Shown one piece after another: positions 24,513 to 31,875 of a stretch of 51,314 nucleotides of DNA. The DNA is from DASSKK01 sp035690495. Lineage in GTDB: Bacteria > Actinomycetota > Actinomycetes > Propionibacteriales > Nocardioidaceae. Below the pieces are notes generated by a model that worked only from the letters and a program-made list of their open reading frames with translations, was not told the DNA's origin and ran no database searches. Made by a program: the position numbers and the translations under genes. The number at the start of each line of letters is the position of its first letter. Within the stretch, counting starts at the first letter, position 1. The DNA lies in assembly GCA_035690495.1 (NCBI GenBank), contig DASSKK010000076.1, positions 1-51,314 on the forward strand. Reading direction: 5' to 3'.

Positions 24513-24628
24513 GCGCCCGGATCGCGGCGCCACCGGCCGTAACTTCCGCCTCGTGTGTCTCGTTGGAGATACCGAGGACATACGAGCCCGGTTGCGGGCA
24601 CGAGCAGGGGAAGCGATCGCGACGATGA
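24509..24628 (+). CDS. Possible 39-aa bridging ORF between sigma and anti-sigma genes
   Basis: ATG at 24509 overlaps the sigma-factor stop as ATGA, and this ORF ends at 24628 in a TGA that overlaps the anti-sigma ATG at 24625, again as ATGA. It would encode a 39-residue basic peptide beginning MSARIAAPPAVTSASC. The double overlap suggests translational coupling through the gap from bldN to the anti-sigma gene. No family is recognised, and a sigma-BldN-like promoter lies inside it, so chance is also possible. Confidence 0.35.
   Translation: MSARIAAPPAVTSASCVSLEIPRTYEPGCGHEQGKRSRR
24538..24566 (+). promoter_or_regulatory. Sigma-BldN-like promoter of the anti-sigma gene
   Basis: CGTAAC (24538-24543) and CGTTGG (24561-24566) are separated by 17 nt, close to the CGTAAC-N16-CGTTGA sigma-BldN consensus. 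Transcription near 24573 would give a leader of about 50 nt for the ATG at 24625. In Streptomyces, rsbN has its own BldN-dependent promoter, so the placement fits a negative feedback loop. Confidence 0.6.
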
Positions 24629-25935
24629 CCGTGGCGTTGAGTGCACGCAGGCGTGCCGAGGAGTTCGCGCAGGCGCTGACGCTCGGTGGGCGGGTGGCGG
24701 GAGAGACGCAGTCCTCTGTGCGTGCCGGGCAGCCTGCGGTACGGCGTGAGGTCGCCGAGCTCGTCGGCGTGGTGACCCGGATGCAGGCACATGCCCCGGT
24801 CCTCCCACGGCCCGGGTTCACCGAGGACCTGCGCTCCCGGCTGATGGCCGAGGCGGAGACCACGCTGGGCGCCGACGCCGCAGAGGCTCGCCGGCTCGTG
24901 CTGCCGCCCCGTCCTCGGGGACGCCGCGAACGCCGCCTGGTCGCCGCGGCCTGCGCTTTCGTGCTGATCGGCGGTTCGGCCGGCATGGCCGCCGCCGCGC
25001 AGAGCGCATTGCCGGGACAGGCGCTCTATCCGATCAAGCGGGGCATCGAGCATGCCCGCGCGGGTCTGGCGTTCAGCCAGGCTGCCAAGGGCCACGACCT
25101 GCTCGCGCAGGCCGACGACCGGCTTGTCGAAGTCCGCGGGTTGCTCTCCAGTGCCTCGGAAGGCTCGGCGGCGTCGACGTGGTCCACTGCCGCGTTGCCC
25201 GGCACCGTGCGCGATTTCACGTCCTCGGCGCGCCAGGGCGCTGCCCTGCTGATGGCGTCCTACCGGGACGACGGGGACCAGGCAAGCGTGGTGACCGTGC
25301 GCCGGTTCGCGGCGCGTGACCTGGCCACCGTGCGCAGCCTCGCGGCAGATGCGCCGCCGCAGACCAAGGCCGCTCTCTCGCACGCGGCGCAGGCGCTGGC
25401 CGCGATCGACCGCTCCGCGCACGCGCTGTGCCCCTCCTGCGCGCCGAACCTGCCGCCACTCGCCGTACCCCAGATCCTGCTCACCGCCGCGCAGGTCCGC
25501 CACGCGTTGCAGGAGGCTGCGGGCGAGAACCTGGACAACTCGCACCCGGTAGTCGTTCCGCGCGGCGCCGTACCCTCTGCGCGGGCGAAGGCGGACGCCA
25601 AGCCTCATCGCCACCACGCCGGCGACCGACAGAGCAGCCAGGGTGGTGCACAGGGTGGCTCGGCTGTCGGGCCGAGCGCCGGGGTGAGCATCGCACCGGC
25701 GCCGCACGGCGGAACCGGCGGGCAGGGGCCGTCGGCGGGTGTGCCGTCGCTGCCGCTGGTCGGCGGCCTGACCGATGGCGGGCTGCTGGGCGGCCCCGCA
25801 CCGAGCTCGGCACCGAGTAGCTCGCCGACCGAGAACTCCCAGCCGTTGTCGCAGCCGCTCTCGGGACTCGAGACGTTGCTCCCGGACGTGCTCGACCAGA
25901 CGGCGCTGCCCGACCTGTCCGATCCGCTGCTCTGA
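24625..25935 (+). CDS. rsbN: RsbN-like transmembrane anti-sigma factor (DUF5667 domain)
   Basis: This is a 436-residue protein. Residues 1-100 are cytoplasmic and should bind the sigma factor (LSARRRAEEFAQALTLGG, PGFTEDLRSRLMAEAE). A single transmembrane helix lies near residue 115 (LVAAACAFVLIGGSAGMAAAAQ). The DUF5667 domain follows outside (ALPGQALYPIKRGIEHARAGLAFSQAAKGHDLLAQADDRLVEV). A long Gly/Ser/Pro-rich disordered tail ends in hydrophobic Leu/Pro repeats. The gene sits directly after the BldN-like sigma gene, as rsbN does in Streptomyces. The start is at the ATG overlapping the 39-aa ORF; other upstream starts lack a good ribosome binding site. Confidence 0.82.
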   Translation: MTVALSARRRAEEFAQALTLGGRVAGETQSSVRAGQPAVRREVAELVGVVTRMQAHAPVLPRPGFTEDLRSRLMAEAETTLGADAAEARRLVLPPRPRGRRERRLVAAACAFVLIGGSAGMAAAAQSALPGQALYPIKRGIEHARAGLAFSQAAKGHDLLAQADDRLVEVRGLLSSASEGSAASTWSTAALPGTVRDFTSSARQGAALLMASYRDDGDQASVVTVRRFAARDLATVRSLAADAPPQTKAALSHAAQALAAIDRSAHALCPSCAPNLPPLAVPQILLTAAQVRHALQEAAGENLDNSHPVVVPRGAVPSARAKADAKPHRHHAGDRQSSQGGAQGGSAVGPSAGVSIAPAPHGGTGGQGPSAGVPSLPLVGGLTDGGLLGGPAPSSAPSSSPTENSQPLSQPLSGLETLLPDVLDQTALPDLSDPLL

Positions 25936-25950
25936 GCGGGAGGGGTGGGG

Positions 25951-26052
25951 TTACTTGCCCTGCCTGCGGCGCTGGATGCGCGTCTTCTTCAGCAGCTTGC
26001 GGTGCTTCTTCTTGGCCATGCGCTTGCGGCGCTTCTTGATGACGGAACCCAC
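25951..26052 (-). CDS. Small ribosomal protein bS22 (AURKAIP1/COX24 domain), 33 aa
   Basis: A GTG at 26052 opens a 33-residue, extremely basic protein beginning MGSVIKKRRKRMAKKKHRK and ending QRRRQGK. This is the conserved actinobacterial AURKAIP1/COX24-domain protein seen as bS22 in mycobacterial 30S subunits (the Rv0500B type). The gene is too short for ordinary ORF callers. It converges on the anti-sigma gene, and the stops are 15 nt apart. The position between the bldN region and the HTH protein/proC region matches mycobacterial order. Confidence 0.92.
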   Translation of the reverse strand: MGSVIKKRRKRMAKKKHRKLLKKTRIQRRRQGK

Positions 26053-26302
26053 GGGTGACCTCTCAGGCGGCGGCACGGAGAATCCAGCCTACCGGGCGGT
26101 ACGGCGGCCCGGCGAATCAGGATCGGATCCCCCCAGCCCTCAAGTCGGGCCCCGAATCTGCCGAGGATCCCATTGTGGGGGGCGGCGTGGCATCACGCGT
26201 CCGCCCCACTGCCCGAGTATCGGACAACTTCGGTGACCGGCTCGATTCGCCCGGGCGGGCGGTCGGTCACAGCGCATGAGGCCTTGGGAGGGGCCTTATC
26301 GA

Positions 26303-26836
26303 ATGACTGCACCACGCCTGCTGCGCCCCGTTCGCCGAGCTCTGGTCACCGCTCTGGTGGCCACCACAGCCGTCGCCGGCGTCACTGCCACCGGCTCGAC
26401 CACCCACGACTCCTCGTCAGGCACCCGCGCCGTCGCGGCGTCGTACGTCGAGGTGTCGCCGTCGCTGGGCACCAGCACCTACGAGCGGCGGGTGCAGCAC
26501 TGGATCAACGTGCGCCGCGGGCAGCACGGGTTGGGGAAGCTGCGGATCTCGCACTGCACCGACCGCATCGCCGAGCGGTGGGGACGCCACCTGGCGGTCA
26601 ACGACGAGTTCTACCACCAGTCGATGTCGCGGATCCTGAACCGCTGCAACGCCTACTACGCGGGCGAGACGCTGGGGCGCGGCGCGATCAGCCCCAAGCA
26701 CCTGGTCTACCTGTGGATGCACTCCCCGGAGCACCGGCACATCCTGCTCAGCCACTACCCGACCCGCATCGGCATCGGCGCCTACCCCGACCGCTTCGGC
26801 GAGTGGGTGGTCGCCGCCGACTTCATGCGTCCCTGA
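26303..26836 (+). CDS. Secreted CAP (SCP/PR1) domain protein
   Basis: This 177-residue exported protein has a signal peptide (RRALVTALVATTAVAGVTATGS). A CAP domain follows (residues about 60-175: YERRVQHWINVRRGQHGLGKL, CTDRIAERWGRHLAVNDEFYHQSMSRIL, AGETLGRG, LWMHSPEHRHILLSHYPTRIGIGAY). The His/Glu residues of the CAP cavity are seen in FYHQ, GETL and PEHR. Two cysteines could form a disulfide. I start at the ATG at 26303 because GGGAGGGG lies 9 nt before it; an in-frame ATG at 26276 is an alternative. Function in bacteria is unclear, often cell-wall or secretion related. Confidence 0.83.
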   Translation: MTAPRLLRPVRRALVTALVATTAVAGVTATGSTTHDSSSGTRAVAASYVEVSPSLGTSTYERRVQHWINVRRGQHGLGKLRISHCTDRIAERWGRHLAVNDEFYHQSMSRILNRCNAYYAGETLGRGAISPKHLVYLWMHSPEHRHILLSHYPTRIGIGAYPDRFGEWVVAADFMRP

Positions 26837-26881
26837 TCCCGAGCCTCCGCCGCCGCCCGATTACCATGGGACCCTGGTGAT

Positions 26882-26921
26882 CTGCCGCTTCCCATGGGGA
26901 ACTCCCCGTGGACGGCGGCAG
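26882..26921. terminator. Hairpin terminator after the CAP gene
   Basis: CTGCCGC (26882) pairs with GCGGCAG (26915-26921). An inner stem CCATGGGG/CCCCGTGG with one G-T pair closes a 4-nt loop. A short TTT follows on the plus strand. It separates the CAP gene from the convergent HTH gene. Confidence 0.6.
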
Positions 26922-26987
26922 TTTGCCATGGGGGGCTCGCGTCGGCTCCGCGAGGAGAACGCCGCCAGCCGGAATGCGGAACGCCGC

Positions 26988-27197
26988 CTAGCCGGTCTGG
27001 AAGAAGCTCTTGCGTAGGTACTCGTTGACCGCGTCCTCGGGGACCCGGAACGAACGGCCCACCCGGACGGCAGGCAGCTCACCGGAGTGGACCAGCCGGT
27101 AGACGGTCATTTTCGAGACACGCATCACCGTGGCCACCTCGGCCACGGTGAGGAACTTCACCTCCGAGATGTCGCTACCGGAGCTGTCTGACGCCAT
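26988..27197 (-). CDS. Small MerR/excisionase-like helix-turn-helix protein
   Basis: This 69-residue protein contains VKFLTVAEVATVMRVSKMTVYRLVHSGELPAVRVGRSFRVPEDAVNEYLRKSFF, a winged-helix of the excisionase/BldC-like type. It corresponds to the widely conserved Rv0500A-type protein encoded near proC in actinobacteria; it is not phage-borne despite the excisionase label. Targets are unknown. I start at the ATG at 27197 (MASDSSGSD); a GTG at 27209 is an in-frame alternative. The upstream region to 27401 shows no other gene. Confidence 0.85.
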   Translation of the reverse strand: MASDSSGSDISEVKFLTVAEVATVMRVSKMTVYRLVHSGELPAVRVGRSFRVPEDAVNEYLRKSFFQTG

Positions 27198-27401
27198 GTC
27201 GCACCGCACTTTCGACGCACATTCGCCCCCCGGCTTCCCCGCCGGAGACCCTTCGTATGTGCTTCCGTGAGAATAGAGCCTAGAGTGACTCCTGGGGAAG
27301 GGGGCAATTTTTGTCCATTTCTTAACTCGGTCTCCAGCGTGTCGACTGGACGCTTCTCGATCAAACGATCGGCCGCGCGGTTCCCCCAGGCTGAGCCGGG
27401 C

Positions 27402-28583
27402 TCACGGCATCGGGTCCAGCCCGTGCAGCGGGAACACCGCCTGCCGGGTCGCGTGGATCGCCCGGTCCAGCCAGGAGGCGGGGTCGTAGCCCCGCGACCA
27501 GTCGCGGTAGGCCGGGGTCCGTCCGTCGGTCATCCGGTAGGGGCCGGTGCGTCCCAGCAGCGCCTGCACGTGCGCCCGCCAGCCCTCGGGCGTCGGCGTG
27601 AGCGGGTCCAGCGGCGCGCCCCCGACCACCGCGAGAAGGTGCGTCCAAGAGCGCGGGACCACGTCGGCCACGGCGTACCCTCCGCCGCCGGTGGCCACCC
27701 AGCGGCCGCCGCACACCTCGTGCGCGAGATCGTGCAGGGTGACGTACGTCGACCGGTGCCCGTCGACGGTGAGCATCAGATGGGCCAGCGGATCCTCGAT
27801 GTGGGAGTCGCAGCCCTGCTGGCTGACCAGGATGTCGGGGCCGAACTCGCGCAGCAGCGGCGGAACCACCGCATGGAAGGCGCGCAGCCATCCGGCATCG
27901 GAGGTGCCCGGCGGGAGCGCCACGTTGACCGCGCTGCCCTCGGCGTCGGGGCCGCCGGTGTCGCTGGCGAAGCCGGTCCCGGGAAACAGCATCTGGCCGG
28001 TCTCGTGCAGGCTGATCGTCAGCACCCGAGGATCGTCGTAGAACACGGCCTCGACACCGTCGCCGTGGTGGACGTCCACGTCGACGTAGGCGATCTTCTG
28101 CGCGCCGTGGTCGAGCAGCCACCGGATGCCGACCGCGACGTCGTTGTAGACGCAGAAGCCGCTCGTGCGCGCGGGCATGGCGTGGTGCAGGCCGCCGGCG
28201 ATGTTGGCCGCGTGCAGGACCGCGCCGGTCCACACCTGCCGGCAGGCCTCGACGGTCGCGCCGACGACGTGCGCGGACGCCTCGTGCATCCCCGCGAAGG
28301 CCGGGTTGTCCGGTGTTCCCAGCCCGTGCTCCTCGTCAAGGATGCTCGGGTCCTTGCCGGCCAGCCGCACCGCCTCGACGTACGCCGGCTCGTGCACGGT
28401 CGTCACCAGCTCGTCGTCGGCCGCTGGCGCGGGGACCGTCGGGAGCGCGTTCTCGCCCAGCACGCCGAGCTCCTCGGCCAGCCGGATGGTCAGATCCACG
28501 CGGATCGGCGACATCGGGTGCGCGGGGCCGAAGTCGTAGTCGGTCAGGCTCGGGTCGTACACCACGCACGCGGGACCGGACAT
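27402..28583 (-). CDS. acuC: AcuC-type histone deacetylase-fold protein
   Basis: This 393-residue zinc hydrolase is of the class I HDAC/AcuC type and probably deacetylates proteins such as acetyl-CoA synthetase. The metal and catalytic motifs are intact: HHAMPARTSGFCVYNDVAVGI, IAYVDVDVHHGDGVEAVFYDD, LFPGTGF, DILVSQQGCDSH and GGGGYAVAD. The start at the ATG at 28583 gives the family N-terminus MSGPACVVYDPSL; the frame extends slightly upstream to 28616. It is divergent from the trpS leader, about 110 nt away. Confidence 0.9.
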   Translation of the reverse strand: MSGPACVVYDPSLTDYDFGPAHPMSPIRVDLTIRLAEELGVLGENALPTVPAPAADDELVTTVHEPAYVEAVRLAGKDPSILDEEHGLGTPDNPAFAGMHEASAHVVGATVEACRQVWTGAVLHAANIAGGLHHAMPARTSGFCVYNDVAVGIRWLLDHGAQKIAYVDVDVHHGDGVEAVFYDDPRVLTISLHETGQMLFPGTGFASDTGGPDAEGSAVNVALPPGTSDAGWLRAFHAVVPPLLREFGPDILVSQQGCDSHIEDPLAHLMLTVDGHRSTYVTLHDLAHEVCGGRWVATGGGGYAVADVVPRSWTHLLAVVGGAPLDPLTPTPEGWRAHVQALLGRTGPYRMTDGRTPAYRDWSRGYDPASWLDRAIHATRQAVFPLHGLDPMP

Positions 28584-28694
28584 GAAGCCGACCCTATCCC
28601 CGCCGGGCCGCCCCACCCCCGCCCGCCGAGCCGCGGGTAGACCGGTGCCGAGCCGCGGGCAAGTCAGCCTGCCAGGCCGTCTACACTGTTCTGC

Positions 28695-28730
28695 GTGCGC
28701 ATGAGTCCGACCTTCTGGTGGCCCGCCTGA
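28695..28730 (+). CDS. Leader peptide VRMSPTFWWPA for trpS attenuation
   Basis: This is an 11-codon ORF from GTG (or 9 codons from the ATG at 28701) with two adjacent TGG codons and a TGA stop at 28728-28730. No Shine-Dalgarno precedes it. The -10 spacing implies that translation starts at the 5' end of the message. It is too short for standard gene calling. Confidence 0.75.
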   Translation: MRMSPTFWWPA

Positions 28731-28770
28731 CCGGCGGACCTTTCACCAGCGCACGTCCAGCACTGACCAT

Positions 28771-28800
28771 CGGCCGCCCACGGGCGGCCGCTTTCGTCGT
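28771..28800 (+). terminator. Attenuator terminator hairpin of trpS
   Basis: CGGCCGCC and GGCGGCCG form a perfect 8-bp stem with loop CACG, followed by CTTTCGTCGT. The U-tract is weak, as often in high-GC actinobacteria. It lies 45 nt before the trpS start. Confidence 0.7.
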
Positions 28801-28844
28801 ACCCATCTGACGCCGCTCCTGGGCCCACCTCCAGGAGGAGCGAG

Positions 28845-29813
28845 ATGACCCGAAGACTCAGCCTGCTCACGCCGAGCGGGCACCTGACGCTAGGCAACTA
28901 CCTCGGCGCACTGCGCGCCTTCGCCGCCCCGCAGACCACCGGCGACTGCTTCTACGGCATCTCCGACCTGCACGCGATGACCACGGGCCACGACCCGGCG
29001 CGTTTGCGGCGGCTGATCCGGGAGTTCCAGACGCTGATGCTCGCGGCCGGGCTCGACCCGGCGCAGGCGACGCTGTTCCGGCAGAGCCAAGTGCCAGAGC
29101 ACACCGGCCTCGCCTACCTGCTCGAGTGCACCGCCCACACCGGCGAGTTGGCACGGATGACCCAGTTCAAGCAGAAGGGCCTTGGCCGGGCAAGCACGCC
29201 GGCGGCGCTGTACACCTACCCGGTGCTGATGGCCGCCGACATCCTGCTGTACCGGCCCAGCGAGGTTCCGGTCGGTGACGACCAGCGTCAGCACGTCGAG
29301 CTGACCCGCGACCTCGCCATGAGGTTCAACCGGACCTACGGCGCGGTCTTCGTCGTCCCTGAGATCACCACTCCCGCCGCCGGCGCTCGGGTGATGGACC
29401 TGCAGCAGCCCACCCGCAAGATGGACAAGTCGAACCCGAGCGGCGCCGGAGTGGTCTACCTGCTCGACGAGCCGGATGTCGTCGCTCGCAAGATCGCCCG
29501 CGCGGTCACCGACTCCGACACCGGCGCGGACGCCGTACACCGCGATCCGGCGAAACCCGGGGTGAGCAACCTGATCGAGATCGTCACCGCGTGCACCGGC
29601 GAGCCGCTCGGTGACGTCACGACGTACGGACGGCTCAAGAAGGTCGCCACCGAGGCGGTGCTCGCGGTCCTGGACCCGATCCGGGAGCGGTACGCCGAGC
29701 TGAGCGCGGATCCCGTCGCCGTGGAGCGTGTGTACGCCGAGGGTGCGGCAACCTGCCGGGAGGAGACCGCACCGGTGCTCGCCGCGGCCCGGTCGGCCAT
29801 GGGCCTCGACTAG
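28845..29813 (+). CDS. trpS: Tryptophanyl-tRNA synthetase
   Basis: This 322-residue class I aminoacyl-tRNA synthetase charges tRNA-Trp. The HIGH-equivalent motif is LLTPSGHLTLGNYLGAL (residues 8-24) and the KMSKS-equivalent is KMDKSNPSG. The tryptophan-pocket region FYGISDLHAMTTGHDP and YPVLMAADILLYRP are typical. The ATG has AGGAGGAG just upstream. The ribosome-mediated attenuator and the location beside proC and the bldN region fit the auxiliary, antibiotic-inducible TrpRS of Streptomyces (SCO3334-type). Whether the cell has a second trpS cannot be seen here. Confidence 0.94.
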   Translation: MTRRLSLLTPSGHLTLGNYLGALRAFAAPQTTGDCFYGISDLHAMTTGHDPARLRRLIREFQTLMLAAGLDPAQATLFRQSQVPEHTGLAYLLECTAHTGELARMTQFKQKGLGRASTPAALYTYPVLMAADILLYRPSEVPVGDDQRQHVELTRDLAMRFNRTYGAVFVVPEITTPAAGARVMDLQQPTRKMDKSNPSGAGVVYLLDEPDVVARKIARAVTDSDTGADAVHRDPAKPGVSNLIEIVTACTGEPLGDVTTYGRLKKVATEAVLAVLDPIRERYAELSADPVAVERVYAEGAATCREETAPVLAAARSAMGLD

Positions 29814-29832
29814 TCCGCGGCTCGCGCGACTA
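29811..29832. terminator. Bidirectional hairpin between trpS and proC
   Basis: TAGTCCGCG and CGCGCGACTA form a stem with one bulged base around a 3-nt loop. The trpS TAG and the proC TAG both lie in the arms. It serves both convergent genes. Confidence 0.45.
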
Positions 29833-30636
29833 CTGGCCCTCGGCGAGGGCCCGAGAGCGGTCGCGCGCGGCCTCCATAGCGGTCAAGAACGCCGCGCGGA
29901 CCTTGTGATCCTCCAGCTGGCGCACGGCGGCCGCAGTCGTGCCGCCCGGGGAGGTGACCCGCTCACGCAGCACCGTGGGATGCTCCCCGGTCTCGCGCAG
30001 CAGCTTCGCCGACCCGACCACGGTCTGCACGACCAGCTCGGTGGCCGTCGACCTGGGCAGGCCGAGGTGCACGCCGGCCTCGATCATCGACTCGACCACG
30101 AAGAAGATGTAGCCGGGGCCCGACCCGCTGATCGCGGTCACCGCGTCCTGCTGCTTCTCCGGGACGCGGAGCACCCGGCCGGTGGAGGCCATCAGCGCCT
30201 CGGCCTCGGCCAGGTGCGACTCGTCGCAGTGCGAGCCGCGGGAGATCGCGGCCATCCCCTCGTCGACGAGGGCAGGGGTGTTCGGCATCACCCGCACGAC
30301 TGCCACCCCGTCCCTGAGCCGCGACTCGATGAACCCGGTGGTGATGCCGGCCGCGAGGGAGACGACCAGCTGCCCTGGCCGCACGCGGGGGGCGATCTCG
30401 TCGAGCAGCTCGCCCATGTCCTGCGGCTTGACGACCAGCGCGAGGGTGTCGGCCTTCTCGGCGGCCTCCAGGTTGGAGACCACGGCCACGCCGTACCTCT
30501 CCTGAAGCTCGTCTGCGCGCTCGCGGCGGCGCTCGCCGACCAGCAGTTCATCGACGCTGCGTCCGGCCCGGATCAGCCCGGACAGCAGGGTCTCGCCCAT
30601 CACCCCGGCGCCGAGGATCGCGACGGTCCGTCCCAT
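29830..30636 (-). CDS. proC: Pyrroline-5-carboxylate reductase
   Basis: This 268-residue NAD(P)H enzyme carries out the last step of proline synthesis. The N-terminal Rossmann motif is VAILGAGVMGETLLSGLIRAG. Later blocks include VVRVMPNTPALVDEGMAAISRG, AISGSGPGYIFFVVESMIEAGVHLGLPR and VTSPGGTTAAAVRQLE, all diagnostic. Length is normal. The proline dehydrogenase gene lies 9 nt upstream in the same direction, so anabolic and catabolic enzymes are in one transcript, an odd pairing for opposing reactions. It converges on trpS. Confidence 0.95.
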   Translation of the reverse strand: MGRTVAILGAGVMGETLLSGLIRAGRSVDELLVGERRRERADELQERYGVAVVSNLEAAEKADTLALVVKPQDMGELLDEIAPRVRPGQLVVSLAAGITTGFIESRLRDGVAVVRVMPNTPALVDEGMAAISRGSHCDESHLAEAEALMASTGRVLRVPEKQQDAVTAISGSGPGYIFFVVESMIEAGVHLGLPRSTATELVVQTVVGSAKLLRETGEHPTVLRERVTSPGGTTAAAVRQLEDHKVRAAFLTAMEAARDRSRALAEGQ

Positions 30637-30645
30637 GGCAGTCCT

Positions 30646-31584
30646 CTACTTCTTCGAGACCAGTGACCTCAAGAAGAATCGCAGGTTGCTGGGACGTTCG
30701 GCCAGTCGTCTCATCAGGTAGCCGTACCACTGCCCGCCGTACGGCAGGTAGACCCGCACCTTCTCGCCCGCCTCCGCCAGGCGCCGCTGCTCGTCGGGAC
30801 GGATGCCGTAGAGCATCTGGTACTCGTAGGTGCCCTGCGCGCGGTGGAAGCGGGTGGAGAGCGCGCCCGCGATGTCGACGATGCGCGGGTCGTGCGAGGC
30901 GATCATCGGGTAGCCCTGGCCTGCCATCAGCACCTTCATGCAGCGCACGTAGGACTTGTCCACCTCATGCTTGTCGGTGAACGCCACGGACTCAGGCTCG
31001 TTGTAGGCGCCCTTGCACAGCCGCACCCGCGACCCCTCGTAGGCCAGGTCGCGACAGTCGGCCTCTGTCCGGTGCAGGTAGGCCTGCAGCACCGCACCGG
31101 TCTCTGGGAAGTCCTTGCGCAGCTCGCGCAGTGCGTTGAGCGTCGAGTCGGTGGTGGTGTGGTCCTCCGCGTCGAGGGTGACCGTGGTGCCGGAGTTGCG
31201 GGCGGCGTGGCAGATCGTCCGGGCGTTCTCCAGGGCGATCTTGGCTCCCTCGCCGTCCTCACCGCCGAGCGCCTGCCCGACCGCCGAGAGCTTGACCGAG
31301 ACCTCGGCGTTGCGGGCCAGGCCATGCTCCGAGAGCGCGGCGAGCAGCTGGAGGTACGCCGTAGCGGTCGCGTCGGCTTGTTCGCGGTCGAGGGTGTCCT
31401 CGCCCAGGAAGTCCAGTGTGACGTGCAACCCCGCATCGATGAGCTCGCGGGTCGCGCCGACCGCCTGCTCGGTGGACTCGCCGGGAACGTAGCGCGCCAC
31501 GATCCCGCTCGAGACGGGCATCGCGGTGACAAGCTCCTTGACCCGCTCGCTGCGCGCGAGCACCAACAGCGGCTGACGTAGCAC
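30646..31584 (-). CDS. putB: Proline dehydrogenase
   Basis: This 312-residue monofunctional FAD-dependent enzyme oxidises proline to pyrroline-5-carboxylate. Visible blocks are LHVTLDFLGEDT, VSVKLSAVGQAL, TLDAEDHTTTDSTLNALRELR, RLCKGAYNEPESVAF, MIASHDPRIVDIA, FEYQMLYG-like YEYQMLYGIR and VRVYLPYGGQWYGYLMRRLAERPSN. I chose the GTG at 31584 because GGGAGG lies 8 nt upstream and the length matches the family. The frame continues upstream to 31671 without homology. The upstream region is shared with the XRE-TPR regulator gene. Confidence 0.92.
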   Translation of the reverse strand: MLRQPLLVLARSERVKELVTAMPVSSGIVARYVPGESTEQAVGATRELIDAGLHVTLDFLGEDTLDREQADATATAYLQLLAALSEHGLARNAEVSVKLSAVGQALGGEDGEGAKIALENARTICHAARNSGTTVTLDAEDHTTTDSTLNALRELRKDFPETGAVLQAYLHRTEADCRDLAYEGSRVRLCKGAYNEPESVAFTDKHEVDKSYVRCMKVLMAGQGYPMIASHDPRIVDIAGALSTRFHRAQGTYEYQMLYGIRPDEQRRLAEAGEKVRVYLPYGGQWYGYLMRRLAERPSNLRFFLRSLVSKK

Positions 31585-31675
31585 CGCCCGTGCCTCCCTC
31601 GGCTCCGTGTCCCGATTCGGACCCACCGTACCGCCGCACCTGCTACACCTGTCCCACGACCTCCCGGTCACGCAA

Positions 31676-31735
31676 AGTCAAGAATTCCCCAAATTCTCGT
31701 GACTTCTGTCAAGGCCCAGTGAAGTGGAGTAATCT
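31676..31735. promoter_or_regulatory. Divergent control region of proline dehydrogenase and XRE-TPR regulator
   Basis: The interrupted dyad AAGTCA-AGAATT (31676-31686) and AATTCT-CG-TGACTT (31692-31705) is followed by CGTGAC-TTCT-GTCAAG at 31698-31713. Read on the minus strand, that last element is CTTGAC-AGAA-GTCACG, matching two further sites downstream. A TAATCT -10-like box at 31730-31735 is placed so that the last half-site would overlap its -35 region, as expected for autoregulation. Confidence 0.5.
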
Positions 31736-31875
31736 TCTCATTCAGGACGGCCGCGGCGCACTGCGCTGACGTGTCGGCTGGGAGGCGATGACGTCTACGC
31801 AAGAAGTCACGTGTCCGCGGCCGTCCGCATGACACAGGTCCGCTGTGACGGGCATGACAACAGGAGGGCAGCACA

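Larger units (their letters stand above)
28682..28800 (+). promoter_or_regulatory. Trp-codon transcription attenuator upstream of trpS
   Basis: A TACACT -10-like box (28682-28687) precedes a GTG at 28695 by 7 nt, which suggests a leaderless leader peptide. The peptide has tandem Trp codons and is followed by alternative base-pairing segments: GGCGG near 28732 can pair with CCGCC near 28774. A GC-rich hairpin sits at 28771-28790. Low Trp-tRNA should stall ribosomes on the Trp codons and favour antitermination. This is the known control of the auxiliary trpS in Streptomyces. Confidence 0.78.
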
